A program made the translations under genes and the position numbers. From Streptomyces sp. NBC_00306 (GTDB taxonomy: Bacteria > Actinomycetota > Actinomycetes > Streptomycetales > Streptomycetaceae), in NCBI RefSeq assembly GCF_036169555.1, contig NZ_CP108032.1, positions 7,378,001-7,442,000 of the forward strand: a stretch of DNA of 64,000 bases. Reading direction: 5' to 3'. Positions 17,956 to 25,773 of the stretch are shown here, piece after piece. Within the stretch, counting starts at the first letter, position 1; every line of letters starts with the position of its first letter. Under the pieces are notes generated by a model, which saw only the letters and a program-made list of their open reading frames with translations, was not told the DNA's origin and did no database searches.

Positions 17956-18552
17956 ATGCTGTACGAGCACCGCGGCAGACGGCCCGTCGTCCCTGAGTCC
18001 GCCTATGTCGCGCCCTCCGCCGTCCTGTGCGGAGCGGTCGTCCTGGGCGAGCGGGCACGTGTTCTTCACGGTGCCGTTCTCACCGCCGAGGACGGCGACG
18101 TACGCATCGGCGCGGACGTGGTGGTGATGGAGAACGCCCTCGTCCGCGGACGGGCCGAGCATCCGGCCGTCATCGGTGACGCGGTCCTGATCGGCCCGCA
18201 CGCCCACATCAACGGAGCGGTTGTCGAGGACGAGGTCTTCGTGGCCACGGGCGTCTCGATGTTCCCCGGCTCCGTGGCCGGCGCGGGTTCCGAGCTGAGG
18301 ATCAACAGCGTTCTCCAGGTCAACTCGCGGCTCCTGCCCGCGACGGTCCTGCCGATCGGGTGGATCGCGGTCGGTGATCCGGCCGAACTGTTCTCACCGG
18401 ACCGGCACGACGAACTGTGGGAGGTCCAGCGCGGGCTCGACTTCCCGGGAACGGTCTACGGGCTGCCGCGCGGCACCTCGATGCGTGAGGTGATGGCGCG
18501 TCAGTCCCGCTTCTACGGCGCCCATATGGACGACCGTCGCGTCGACGACTGA
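17956..18552 (+). CDS. gamma-carbonic-anhydrase-like hexapeptide-repeat protein
   Basis: A 198-aa left-handed beta-helix protein. Hexapeptide repeats run through residues 15-125 (SAVLCGAVVLGERARVLHGAVL, DAVLIGPHAHINGAVVEDEVFV), and a C-terminal helix follows. HAHINGA resembles the metal-binding His strand of gamma carbonic anhydrases and PaaY/YrdA proteins; activity is not assured. A TAGGCT -10-like hexamer lies about 7 bp before the ATG, which suggests its own leaderless promoter rather than read-through from the siderophore operon. Confidence 0.82.
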   Translation: MLYEHRGRRPVVPESAYVAPSAVLCGAVVLGERARVLHGAVLTAEDGDVRIGADVVVMENALVRGRAEHPAVIGDAVLIGPHAHINGAVVEDEVFVATGVSMFPGSVAGAGSELRINSVLQVNSRLLPATVLPIGWIAVGDPAELFSPDRHDELWEVQRGLDFPGTVYGLPRGTSMREVMARQSRFYGAHMDDRRVDD

Positions 18553-18710
18553 CGGCGTCCCCGCCCCACGTCGGTGCCTGGGCGCCGATCCGCCGAGAAC
18601 AGAAAGAACTCAAGCTGTACGGCGGTCGGCATGTCGTCGAAAGTCTCCTCCACCACGTCGACTTCACCAGCCACGTCCGCACCCGCGGACCGATGCGGAG
18701 GACATGACGC

Positions 18711-19721
18711 ATGCTCGCGATCAGCAGACACCTGAGGTTTGCACGAGCCGCCGCGACTGCCACGGCACTCACCGCACTGGGAGTGCCCGCTCTCCCCGGG
18801 GCCGCACACGCGGCACCCGGCCAGGCACCGAACCAGGTGCCGTACACGACCTCGTACCGGGCGCCGGACCGGCTCGACGAGCCGGTCAGGACCACCGGTT
18901 GCCGCACGGCACCCGTGGTGCCGCCCGGTGTCACGACCGCGCAGGAGATGGAGTCCGGGGGTGTGGCCCGTACCTACACCGTCCATCTGCCGAAGCGCTA
19001 CGACCCCCGGCGCAGCTACCCGGTGGTCCTCTCCTTCCACGGTCACAAGCGCACATCGCAGTGGCAGGAGGAGCTCTCCGGCTTCTCGGCCCTGGACACG
19101 ATCGCGGTCTACCCGCAGGGCCTGATCGGTACCGACGGGGAGTCCGCCTGGCAGGGCGCACCGTATTCCGCCCCGGTGGACGACGTCCGCTTCACCAGCG
19201 ACCTTCTCGACCGGCTGCAGCGGCAGTTCTGCGTGGACAACAAGCGCATCTACGCTGCCGGAAAGTCGAACGGGGGCGGCTTCGTCGGCGTGCTGGCGTG
19301 CCGCATGCCCGGTCGGATCGCCGCCTTCGCCCCGGTGGCCGGCGCGTACTACCCGCAGGGCGGACCGTGCGGACCGTCCCGCCCCACCTCGGTGATCGCC
19401 TTCCATGGCACGGCCGACGCGACCATTCCGTACGAGGGGAACCCGGCCAAGGGGCTTCCCGCGCTGCCCGACTGGCTCGCGGACCGGGCCGGGCTCAACG
19501 GATGCCGGCCGGAAGCGAAGTCCTCCCGTCCCCACCCGCAGGTGGAGGTCCAGCGCTGGACCGGCTGCGACAAGTCGTCGCGCCTCGTGCACTACCGCGT
19601 CGAAGGTGCCGGGCATGTGTGGCCCAGCACCGGCCCCAACAATGATTCGAGCACGCCCACGGTGATCGACGCGACGCCCGTGATCTGGAAGTTCTTCCGG
19701 GGCAGCACGCTGAGGCGCTGA
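18711..19721 (+). CDS. secreted PHB-depolymerase/feruloyl-esterase-like alpha/beta hydrolase
   Basis: A 336-aa secreted esterase of the LpqC/poly(3-hydroxybutyrate) depolymerase family. The signal peptide covers residues 1-35 (arginines, a hydrophobic ATATALTALGVPAL, cleavage after AHA). The fold begins with TYTVHLPKRYDPRRSYPVVLSFHG. The nucleophile elbow is AGKSNGGG with Ser186. The acid lies in FHGTADATIPYEG and the catalytic His in GAGHVWPS near the end. Likely substrates are plant feruloyl esters or short polyesters. A strong terminator follows. Confidence 0.86.
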   Translation: MLAISRHLRFARAAATATALTALGVPALPGAAHAAPGQAPNQVPYTTSYRAPDRLDEPVRTTGCRTAPVVPPGVTTAQEMESGGVARTYTVHLPKRYDPRRSYPVVLSFHGHKRTSQWQEELSGFSALDTIAVYPQGLIGTDGESAWQGAPYSAPVDDVRFTSDLLDRLQRQFCVDNKRIYAAGKSNGGGFVGVLACRMPGRIAAFAPVAGAYYPQGGPCGPSRPTSVIAFHGTADATIPYEGNPAKGLPALPDWLADRAGLNGCRPEAKSSRPHPQVEVQRWTGCDKSSRLVHYRVEGAGHVWPSTGPNNDSSTPTVIDATPVIWKFFRGSTLRR

Positions 19722-19739
19722 CCGGTACTGGTCGGTGCG

Positions 19740-19782
19740 GCGCACGGACGGGGCGGTACGGGACGCCGCCCCGTCCGTGCGC
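19740..19782 (+). terminator. bidirectional terminator hairpin, 17-bp perfect stem
   Basis: GCGCACGGACGGGGCGG at 19740-19756 pairs exactly with CCGCCCCGTCCGTGCGC at 19766-19782 around a 9-nt loop. It lies between convergent genes ending at 19721 and 19867. Confidence 0.85.
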
Positions 19783-19866
19783 GACCGGCGGGGCAGCCCC
19801 TATGGCGCTTCTTCAGGAGCAGCCGACGACGCTCGGCTCAGGTCACTCGCACCCCGTGAGGCCGCT

Positions 19867-20253
19867 TCAGGACATTCGTCCGTCCGCGTCGACGGACTCC
19901 TGCCGACCGCTCTCGGGCTGGGCCCCATCACTCGCACCGCTGTCGTCACCGGCCAGGTGCGGGGGTGTCGCCAGGATGTCCAGCAAGGGGGCGATGTCCC
20001 TGTGTTCCTCCGCGGGATGCCGAAACCGGCCACCTCGCATCTCGTACTTGTTCCGCCGGCCCTCACGGGTGCGCGAGAGATAGCCGGCCTCCTCGAGATC
20101 GGCGATCACGGCCTGGACGGTCCGCTCGGTCAGCTGCAGTGCCACGGCGAGATCGCGAATCCGGGCCCACGGATCGCGGGAGATGGCCGAAAGCACGCGC
20201 GCATGGCTGGTGAGAAAGGTCCATGTGCTGCGGGGCCCCGGTGCTTGTTCCAT
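19867..20253 (-). CDS. winged helix-turn-helix regulator
   Basis: A 128-aa DNA-binding protein. An N-terminal wHTH covers residues 8-65 (LTSHARVLSAISRDPWARIRD, then LQLTERTVQAVIADLEEAGY as helix and recognition helix, then a wing with RTREGRRNKYE). The tail is acidic and probably disordered. It resembles the short MarR/ArsR-like regulators common in Streptomyces. I chose the internal ATG at 20253 because the upstream codons look non-coding. It is divergent from the STAS gene, whose promoter it could control. No ligand domain is evident. Confidence 0.75.
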   Translation of the reverse strand: MEQAPGPRSTWTFLTSHARVLSAISRDPWARIRDLAVALQLTERTVQAVIADLEEAGYLSRTREGRRNKYEMRGGRFRHPAEEHRDIAPLLDILATPPHLAGDDSGASDGAQPESGRQESVDADGRMS

Positions 20254-20380
20254 GGGCTCATCGTACGACGCGCCATGCATGTTTCCCAGTACATGAAATG
20301 AGATTCCGGTATCTCTTGACGTGTGTTTGTGAACGGCTCACCATGAGTCACGAGAGCATTCCGTTCGAGGGAGTGGACCG

Positions 20381-20797
20381 ATGGCATCCCCTTCCAGCAG
20401 CTACGGGGACCAGGCGCCGGACCGGCACGGCAGCGGTCCGGCCTGCGACAGCCGCCTCGCGGTCACCGTGACCACGGGTGAGAGCGGCCGTTCCCGAGTG
20501 GTCGTCGTGGGCGAGATCGACCTCGAGGAAGCTCCGGCCTTCCGGGTGGCTCTCGACTCCGCCCTGGGCGCGGCCACCGGGCTGGACCTCGACCTCACCC
20601 GCGTCTCGTTCTGCGACTGCTCGTGCCTTCGCGTCCTCATGGAGATCCACTTCGCCGCGCTCGCGTCGGGCCGGACGGTCGCCGTGAGCGCGGCCAGCAG
20701 ATGCGTGTGGCGGCTGCTCGACCTGACCGGTACCGGCGAGATGCTCACCGCGGCCGGGAGCGGCCCCCTGGCCGGCGCGGGCGAGGGCGGCCTCTGA
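20381..20797 (+). CDS. STAS-domain anti-sigma factor antagonist
   Basis: A 138-aa SpoIIAA/RsbV-like protein. The STAS fold covers about residues 28-115, with the strand SRVVVVGEIDLEEAPAFR and the phosphorylation-site helix start VSFCDCSCLRVLMEI. The usual DSSGL becomes DCSCL; the Ser that would be phosphorylated is retained. It probably binds an anti-sigma kinase of the HATPase type, such as the one at 58706, and so releases a SigB-like factor. The ATG at 20381 has a GGGAG site upstream. It is separated by only 15 bp from the convergent MBL-rhodanese gene. Confidence 0.8.
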   Translation: MASPSSSYGDQAPDRHGSGPACDSRLAVTVTTGESGRSRVVVVGEIDLEEAPAFRVALDSALGAATGLDLDLTRVSFCDCSCLRVLMEIHFAALASGRTVAVSAASRCVWRLLDLTGTGEMLTAAGSGPLAGAGEGGL

Positions 20798-20812
20798 CCG
20801 CGGCCCCGGACG

Positions 20813-22174
20813 TCAGCCTGCGACCATCAGACCTGCCGACTCCGCAGCCTCCAGGTCGTCGTCGACGGTGACCACGTCACGCCCCGTCGCCTCCAGCAGG
20901 GAGGCCCCGATCGTGGCCCGCAGTCCGGTGGCGCAGTGCACCCACACCACCCCCGGCGGCACATCCGCCACGCGGCCTTGGAGTTCGTGGACCGGAATGT
21001 GGACCGACCCCTCGACGTGGCGGCCCGCCCGCTCGGAGTCGCGGCGCACATCGAGTACCACCGGCTCCTCGCCGCGCCCACGGGCCTGCGCGAGTGCGGC
21101 GAAGTCGGCGCGGGGGAGCAGTCGCAGCATCTCTCCCGCGCGGATCCATGAGCCCGGGTCCCCGGTGGCCGCGGCGACGGGGCGGTCGATGCCCACCCGC
21201 ACGAGTTCCCGCTGTACCGCGGCCAGTTGCGCGGGGGACGCGGCCAGCAGCGTCACGGGTTTGCCGTCGGGGATCAGCCAGGCCAGATACGTGGCCGGCC
21301 GCCCCTCGGCCTCGATATTGAACGATCCACTCACATGCCCCTCGGAGAAGAGGGTGCGGCTGCGCACATCCACGACCCACTCGCCCGCGGCAAGCCGGGC
21401 GGCGACCTCGTCGGCATCGGCGACCGGGGGCGCGGTGAGATCCACCGGCGCGGGGCCGGCCGCATTGAGCGCGCCCACGCGCGCGTAGTACGCGGGAACG
21501 TCGTCCAGGCCGGCGAGGAGCTGCGACACGAAGGCGTCGGTGCCGAGAGCGAAGGCCTCGTTGTTCCGGCGCTCCTGGCCGATGGTGCCGGCTTGTTCCG
21601 TGGGCGGTGAGGAGGCGCAGAAGCTGCCGAAGCCGTGGGTGGGCAGCACCTGGACGTCGTCGTGCAACGCGTCGGCGAGACGGTGTGCCGACGCGTGCTG
21701 GGCGCGCGCCAGCCGCTCGGTCAGCGCGGGTTCGACCAGATCGGGCCTGCCCACACCGCCGATCAGCAGCGACCCGCCGGTGAAGACGGCCACGTCGTGC
21801 CCGCCGTCGGCCAGGACGTACGACGTGTGGTGCGGGGTGTGCCCGGGGGTGGCGAGGGCCCGCACCGTGAGGTCCGGCTCCAGCGCGACCTCGTCGCCGT
21901 CGGCCACCGGCGTTCTCGGGAAGGTCACCCGGGCCTCGGCCGGGACCAGATACCGGGCGCCGGTCACCCTGGCCAGTTCGAGACCACCGGACACGGCGTC
22001 GTTGTGGACGTGGGTCTCCGCGACGTACTCGATGCGAACGCCGCGCACGGCCGCGGCGGCGAGTACCCGGTCGATGTCGCGGGGCGGGTCCACCACCAGA
22101 GCCGTGTCCGTGCCGCCGCACACATAGCCGCGGTTGCCCAGCCCCTCGGTCCCGAGGGTGTCGATGAAGAACAT
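20813..22174 (-). CDS. MBL-fold protein with two rhodanese domains (persulfide-dioxygenase-like)
   Basis: A 453-aa protein with an N-terminal metallo-beta-lactamase fold (residues 1-235) and two rhodanese domains (about 255-345 and 360-450). It is built like the ETHE1/BlrB-type sulfur-handling proteins. The metal motif reads THVHNDAVSGG: the final His of HxHxDH is replaced by Ala. LATPGHTPHHTSY and THGFGSFC supply further ligands. Only the second rhodanese domain has a catalytic Cys (VHCATGLRA); the first is degenerate (LLAASPAQL). It probably handles glutathione- or mycothiol-persulfide. Confidence 0.82.
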   Translation of the reverse strand: MFFIDTLGTEGLGNRGYVCGGTDTALVVDPPRDIDRVLAAAAVRGVRIEYVAETHVHNDAVSGGLELARVTGARYLVPAEARVTFPRTPVADGDEVALEPDLTVRALATPGHTPHHTSYVLADGGHDVAVFTGGSLLIGGVGRPDLVEPALTERLARAQHASAHRLADALHDDVQVLPTHGFGSFCASSPPTEQAGTIGQERRNNEAFALGTDAFVSQLLAGLDDVPAYYARVGALNAAGPAPVDLTAPPVADADEVAARLAAGEWVVDVRSRTLFSEGHVSGSFNIEAEGRPATYLAWLIPDGKPVTLLAASPAQLAAVQRELVRVGIDRPVAAATGDPGSWIRAGEMLRLLPRADFAALAQARGRGEEPVVLDVRRDSERAGRHVEGSVHIPVHELQGRVADVPPGVVWVHCATGLRATIGASLLEATGRDVVTVDDDLEAAESAGLMVAG

Positions 22175-22270
22175 GAGGTCCCTTCCCTGTGCCGGCCTCG
22201 TGCTTCACGCGTGTACCCAGCGGATCGCCCGTACTCCGGGATGCCCCGTAGCGGTGCTACGCGCCGGAGG

Positions 22271-22308
22271 GGTAGCGACGCTAACGAATCAGTGTTAGCG
22301 TCGCTACC
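22271..22308. promoter_or_regulatory. perfect 15-bp inverted-repeat operator
   Basis: GGTAGCGACGCTAAC at 22271-22285 is repeated inverted as GTTAGCGTCGCTACC at 22294-22308, with an 8-bp spacer. It lies between the divergent MBL-rhodanese and SDR genes, about 130 bp before the SDR start. The inner CGCTAAC-N8-GTTAGCG pattern recurs in front of the tetR gene. It is most likely the TetR binding site. Confidence 0.8.
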
Positions 22309-22439
22309 ACGGGGGCGGGCAACGCCGCTACGGCAGCGGCGGGTCGGCGCACCGGCGCTCGGCCCGGAGGCCGGTGTGCCGCAGACCGTCCGGAAAACCC
22401 GTCGTCCCGAGACACCGCTCAGAAGACAGGGAGCACGCC

Positions 22440-23186
22440 ATGACCGAGCAGACCACCACCCCTCGCCGGGTCGCCGTCGTCACCGGAGGGTCCCGCGGTA
22501 TCGGCCGCGAGGCCGCCGCGCGTCTCGCCGCCGACGGGTTCGCCGTCGTCGTCAACTACGCCGGCAACCAGGCCGAGGCCGAGTCCGCCGTGGCCGCGAT
22601 CGCCGCCGCCGGCGGCGAGGCCCTGGCCTTCCGCGCCGACGTGGCCGACGAAGCGGCCGTCTCCGCGATGTTCGACCGCGCCGAAGAGGCCTTCGGCGGC
22701 GTCGATGTCGTCGTGCACGCGGCGGGCGTCATGATTCTCGCGCCGCTCGCCGAGACCGATCTGGACGTGCTGGACCGTATGCACCGCACCAACATCCGCG
22801 GCACGTTCGTCGTCAATCAGCAGGCCGCACGCAGGCTGCGCCGGGGCGGCGCCGTCATCAACATCTCGACGTCCATGCTCGCGCTCCGCCTGCCCGGCTA
22901 CGGCGCCTATGCCGCCAGCAAGGGTGCTGTCGAGGCCATCACCATGATCCTGGCGCGCGAGATGCGGGGACGGGACGTCACCGTCAACGCCGTCGCCCCC
23001 GGCCCGACCGCCACCGAACTGTTCCTGGACGGCAAGGACGAGGAGACCATCGCGCGGATGGCCGCACAGCCTCCGCTGGAGCGGCTCGGCACCCCCGAGG
23101 ACATCGCCGAGGTCGTCGCGTTCCTCGCCGGTCCCGCCCGCTGGGTCAACGGCCAGGTCCTGCGCGCCAACGGCGGCATCGTCTGA
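22440..23186 (+). CDS. short-chain dehydrogenase/reductase (first)
   Basis: A 248-aa classical SDR. The cofactor motif TGGSRGIG lies at residues 15-22, NNAG is replaced by HAAG near residue 92, and the catalytic Ser, Tyr and Lys are in INISTSM and YGAYAASKGA (YxxxK near residue 157). An Arg/Asn pattern after the second strand (VNYAGN) suggests NADPH. It resembles 3-oxoacyl-reductase-like SDRs that act on small ketones or aldehydes. It is first in a unit of two SDRs and a TetR gene, controlled by the palindrome upstream. Confidence 0.87.
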   Translation: MTEQTTTPRRVAVVTGGSRGIGREAAARLAADGFAVVVNYAGNQAEAESAVAAIAAAGGEALAFRADVADEAAVSAMFDRAEEAFGGVDVVVHAAGVMILAPLAETDLDVLDRMHRTNIRGTFVVNQQAARRLRRGGAVINISTSMLALRLPGYGAYAASKGAVEAITMILAREMRGRDVTVNAVAPGPTATELFLDGKDEETIARMAAQPPLERLGTPEDIAEVVAFLAGPARWVNGQVLRANGGIV

Positions 23187-23207
23187 GCGACCGCGCTCTC
23201 GGCTCCG

Positions 23208-23261
23208 ACCCCGTCCCTCGTCAGCACCCCGACCTTCTTCAGCACCCCGTCCCTCGTCAGT
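23208..23261 (+). repeat. three tandem 18-bp repeats between the SDR genes
   Basis: Three adjacent 18-bp copies (23208-23225, 23226-23243, 23244-23261) share ACCCCG...TC..CAG. The first and third agree in 17 of 18 bases and the middle one differs at a few. They lie in the 100-bp spacer between the two SDR genes. No regulatory role is evident. Confidence 0.7.
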
Positions 23262-23288
23262 CCTCTCGACAGCACAAGGAGCTTCGCC

Positions 23289-24194
23289 ATGAGCAAGACC
23301 GTCCTCATCACGGGAGCCGGTTCCGGATTCGGAGCGCTGACCGCCCGCGCCCTCACCCGGGCCGGACACACCGTCTACGCCGCCATGCGGAACACCGAGG
23401 GCCGCAACGCCGGCCGTGTCGCCGACGCCCGGGCCTACGCCACCGAGCACGGAGTCGACCTGCGCACCGTCGAACTGGACGTCCTCTCGCAGGAATCGGC
23501 CGATGCGGCCGTCAGCACCGTCCTCGCCGAGGACGGACGGCTCGACGTCCTCATACACAACGCCGGCCACATGGTCACCGGCCCCACCGAGGCGTTCACG
23601 CCCGAGGAACTGGCCGCCGTCCACGACACCAATGTCCTCGGTACGCAGCGCGTGAACCGGGCGGCCCTGCCGCACCTGCGGGCCCAGCGGAAGGGCCTGG
23701 TGGTGTGGGTCGGATCCACCTCGACACGCGGCGGCACCCCGCCCTACCTGGCCCCCTACTTCGCCGCCAAGGCCGCGATGGACGCCCTCGCCGTCTCGTA
23801 CGCCGCCGAGCTGGCCCGGTTCGGCATCGAGACCTCCATCGTGGTGCCGGGCGCCTTCACCTCCGGCACGAATCACTTCGCGACCGGCGGCCACCCCGCC
23901 GAACAGACGGTCATCGGCGACTACGAGGCCCGCTATGCGGGACTGATGGACCAGGTGGCCCGCCGGCTGGCCGACCTCGCACCGGCCGACGCCGACGTCT
24001 CGCTGGTCGCCGACGCGATCGTCACGGTCGTGGACACCCCGCACGGCTCCCGGCCCTTCCGGGTGCACGTCGACCCGGCGAACGACGGCTCCGAGGAGGT
24101 CAGCGTGGTGGCCGACCGCGTCCGGAGCGACTTCCTCACCCGGATCGGGCTCGACGACCTCCTCGCCCCGCACGCCCGGCCCCGCAGTGCGTAA
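23289..24194 (+). CDS. short-chain dehydrogenase/reductase (second)
   Basis: A 301-aa SDR with the cofactor motif TGAGSGFG at residues 8-15, IHNAGHM near residue 93, a Ser in VGSTSTRGG, and the active-site Tyr/Lys in PYFAAKAAMD (YxxxK). Its AAMRNTEGRNA segment after strand two is typical of NADP-dependent members that act on hydrophobic alcohols or ketones. The C-terminus is longer than in the first SDR. It has a normal AAGGAG ribosome-binding site (23276-23281), lies in the same direction as the preceding SDR, and is followed 31 bp later by the tetR gene. Confidence 0.87.
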   Translation: MSKTVLITGAGSGFGALTARALTRAGHTVYAAMRNTEGRNAGRVADARAYATEHGVDLRTVELDVLSQESADAAVSTVLAEDGRLDVLIHNAGHMVTGPTEAFTPEELAAVHDTNVLGTQRVNRAALPHLRAQRKGLVVWVGSTSTRGGTPPYLAPYFAAKAAMDALAVSYAAELARFGIETSIVVPGAFTSGTNHFATGGHPAEQTVIGDYEARYAGLMDQVARRLADLAPADADVSLVADAIVTVVDTPHGSRPFRVHVDPANDGSEEVSVVADRVRSDFLTRIGLDDLLAPHARPRSA

Positions 24195-24197
24195 CAC

Positions 24198-24217
24198 CGC
24201 TACACCGCTTGGTAGCG
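24198..24217. promoter_or_regulatory. candidate TetR operator at its own promoter
   Basis: CGCTAC at 24198-24203 and GTAGCG at 24212-24217 form an inverted repeat with an 8-bp spacer, the same spacing and half-site core as the large palindrome at 22271. It overlaps a TAGCGT -10-like box just before the GTG start, so autorepression is likely. Confidence 0.65.
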
Positions 24218-24225
24218 TCCGGTCG

Positions 24226-24945
24226 GTGACGACACGTGAGCGCATCCTCGAAGTGGCCGCCGACCTGGTCGACCGGTCCCCGGACGGCGATGTCTCCACC
24301 CGCGCGGTGTGCGAGGCCGCCCAGGTCGGCGCACCGGCGCTGTACCGCCACTTCGGTGACAAGGAGGGCCTGTTGTCGGCGGTGGTCGACCACGGGTTCG
24401 ACAGGTACCTCGCGACCAAGCGTGAGTACGCCCCGGGCGCCGACCCGATCGAGGACCTGCGCAACGGCTGGGACACCCACGTCGACTTCGCGTTGCGGCA
24501 CCCGAACCTGTACCGCCTGATGAACTCGCCCGCCATGCGCAGGCCACCGGAGGCCGCGCTCGAATCCCACCGGATCCTGACCCGCGACCTGAAGCGGGCG
24601 GCGGCCGTCGGCAAGCTGCGGCTGGCACCCGAACTGGCCGCCCAGATGGTGATGTCGGCGAATGTGGGGGTGGCGCTGATGCTGGTCTCCCGACCCGCCA
24701 CCTACACGGACACGGCCATGTCGCGGCGGGTGCGGGACGCGGTGCACGCGGCGATCTTCACGCCGGACGTCTTCGCCCCCGGCGACGCCGTCGCGGCCGG
24801 GGGAGGGACGGAGGACTTCCTCATCCCGGCCACGGCGGCACGCCTCAACACGCTCCTGCGCGACTCGCCCGGCCCGGCGCTCACGGGCGCGGAGGGTGCG
24901 TTGATGTCGGAGTGGCTGGACAGGCTGTCGAACACGCAGGGGTGA
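24226..24945 (+). CDS. TetR/AcrR-family transcriptional regulator
   Basis: A 239-aa TetR repressor. The N-terminal HTH is TTRERILEVAADLVDRSPDG, then STRAVCEAAQVGAPALYRHFGDKEGLL (recognition helix near residues 36-45, with LYRHF). The C-terminal helical ligand domain is unassigned. GTG 24226 was chosen because the HTH begins there and the candidate operator ends just before it; translation may be leaderless. It most likely controls the two SDR genes upstream through the palindromes at 22271 and 24198, responding to an SDR substrate. Confidence 0.88.
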   Translation: MTTRERILEVAADLVDRSPDGDVSTRAVCEAAQVGAPALYRHFGDKEGLLSAVVDHGFDRYLATKREYAPGADPIEDLRNGWDTHVDFALRHPNLYRLMNSPAMRRPPEAALESHRILTRDLKRAAAVGKLRLAPELAAQMVMSANVGVALMLVSRPATYTDTAMSRRVRDAVHAAIFTPDVFAPGDAVAAGGGTEDFLIPATAARLNTLLRDSPGPALTGAEGALMSEWLDRLSNTQG

Positions 24946-25049
24946 TCACCGGGAGGCGGCCCGTCCGTCGATCCGGCGGAAGCGGCCGAGGAGGCGCCGC
25001 GGTTGTCACACCTCCCGCCGCGCTGCCCACGTGGCCGGCCCGGAGTAAC

Positions 25050-25279
25050 TAGGCCGCCGCGCAATACCCGGCGGGCGCACGACGACAGCTACGGCACTCC
25101 CCCAAGCTCTTCGAGCAGGGGGGACCCCCACGCTGCGTTGTCGGATCGCCCGGATACGACCGGTACGAGGCCGAACTCGCCCAGCCTTTGGCGGGGGTGC
25201 CCCCACCGCCTTGATGCACCGCATCCGACGCCGCGCGCTGATCCACCGGCGATGACGGGACAGCCCTTAGGCCGCCGCG
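25050..25279. mobile_element. MITE-like repeat with 12-bp direct repeats
   Basis: The stretch contains no gene but has two GC-rich hairpin regions: CCCCC...GGGGG around 25098-25130 and GCGGGGGTGCCCCC at 25191-25204. It is bounded by identical 12-mers TAGGCCGCCGCG at 25050-25061 and 25268-25279. The right 12-mer is the stop-codon end of the minus-strand gene, so insertion appears to have copied the end of that gene. The right edge (GACGGGACAGCCC) resembles ends of small Streptomyces transposon derivatives. No transposase is present. Confidence 0.55.
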
Positions 25280-25620
25280 TCCCCGTCGCCTCGCCCCCCG
25301 GTGTGCTTCAGCGCCATCCGCGCGTCCACCACACCCGCCGTGAGCGACGTCCAGTACGGGTGCGTGCTCACCGTCACCGACAGGTCGAGGATCCGTCGCC
25401 GGAACTCGTCCACCTGCGCCAGCTCCTCGGCCGTGTATCCCGGGCTGGCCGGGAACGAGACCACGCGTTCATTGAGCATCTGCTTCTCGCTCGTCCAGCC
25501 CGGTTCCGGCTCCACCGACCACGGCAGCCTTCGGCACAGCGCCCTGTACTCCGCCTGTGCCTGGTGCAGCTCCAGCTGCGCGTCACGGAGGTCGTCGGGG
25601 AAGTCGTACTTTTCGGCCAC
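25267..25620 (-). CDS. hypothetical protein, conserved Streptomyces type
   Basis: A 117-aa helical protein (VAEKYDFPDDLRDAQLELHQ) with a Trp-rich middle (RRLPWSVEPEPGWTSEKQ). It lacks membrane segments and known motifs. GTG 25620 was chosen because the conserved part starts there; a longer form from 25719 adds 33 codons of unclear quality. Its stop codon lies inside one copy of the 12-bp direct repeat of the MITE-like insertion. The LRV protein gene lies 154 bp upstream on the same strand. Function unknown. Confidence 0.55.
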   Translation of the reverse strand: MAEKYDFPDDLRDAQLELHQAQAEYRALCRRLPWSVEPEPGWTSEKQMLNERVVSFPASPGYTAEELAQVDEFRRRILDLSVTVSTHPYWTSLTAGVVDARMALKHTGGRGDGDAAA

Positions 25621-25773
25621 AGCAGAATGGTACGCCTGTTCGAATTCGAATGGCGAGTGCCGGGCCGTGATGTCGCCCGCGAGTGTCACCGGGCGGTTCA
25701 CTTGGCCGCACGTCGCCACGATCCGGTCCGGCCGCAGGGCCGTCGCGTGGCTCGTGTCGGACGTGCCCCCGCG

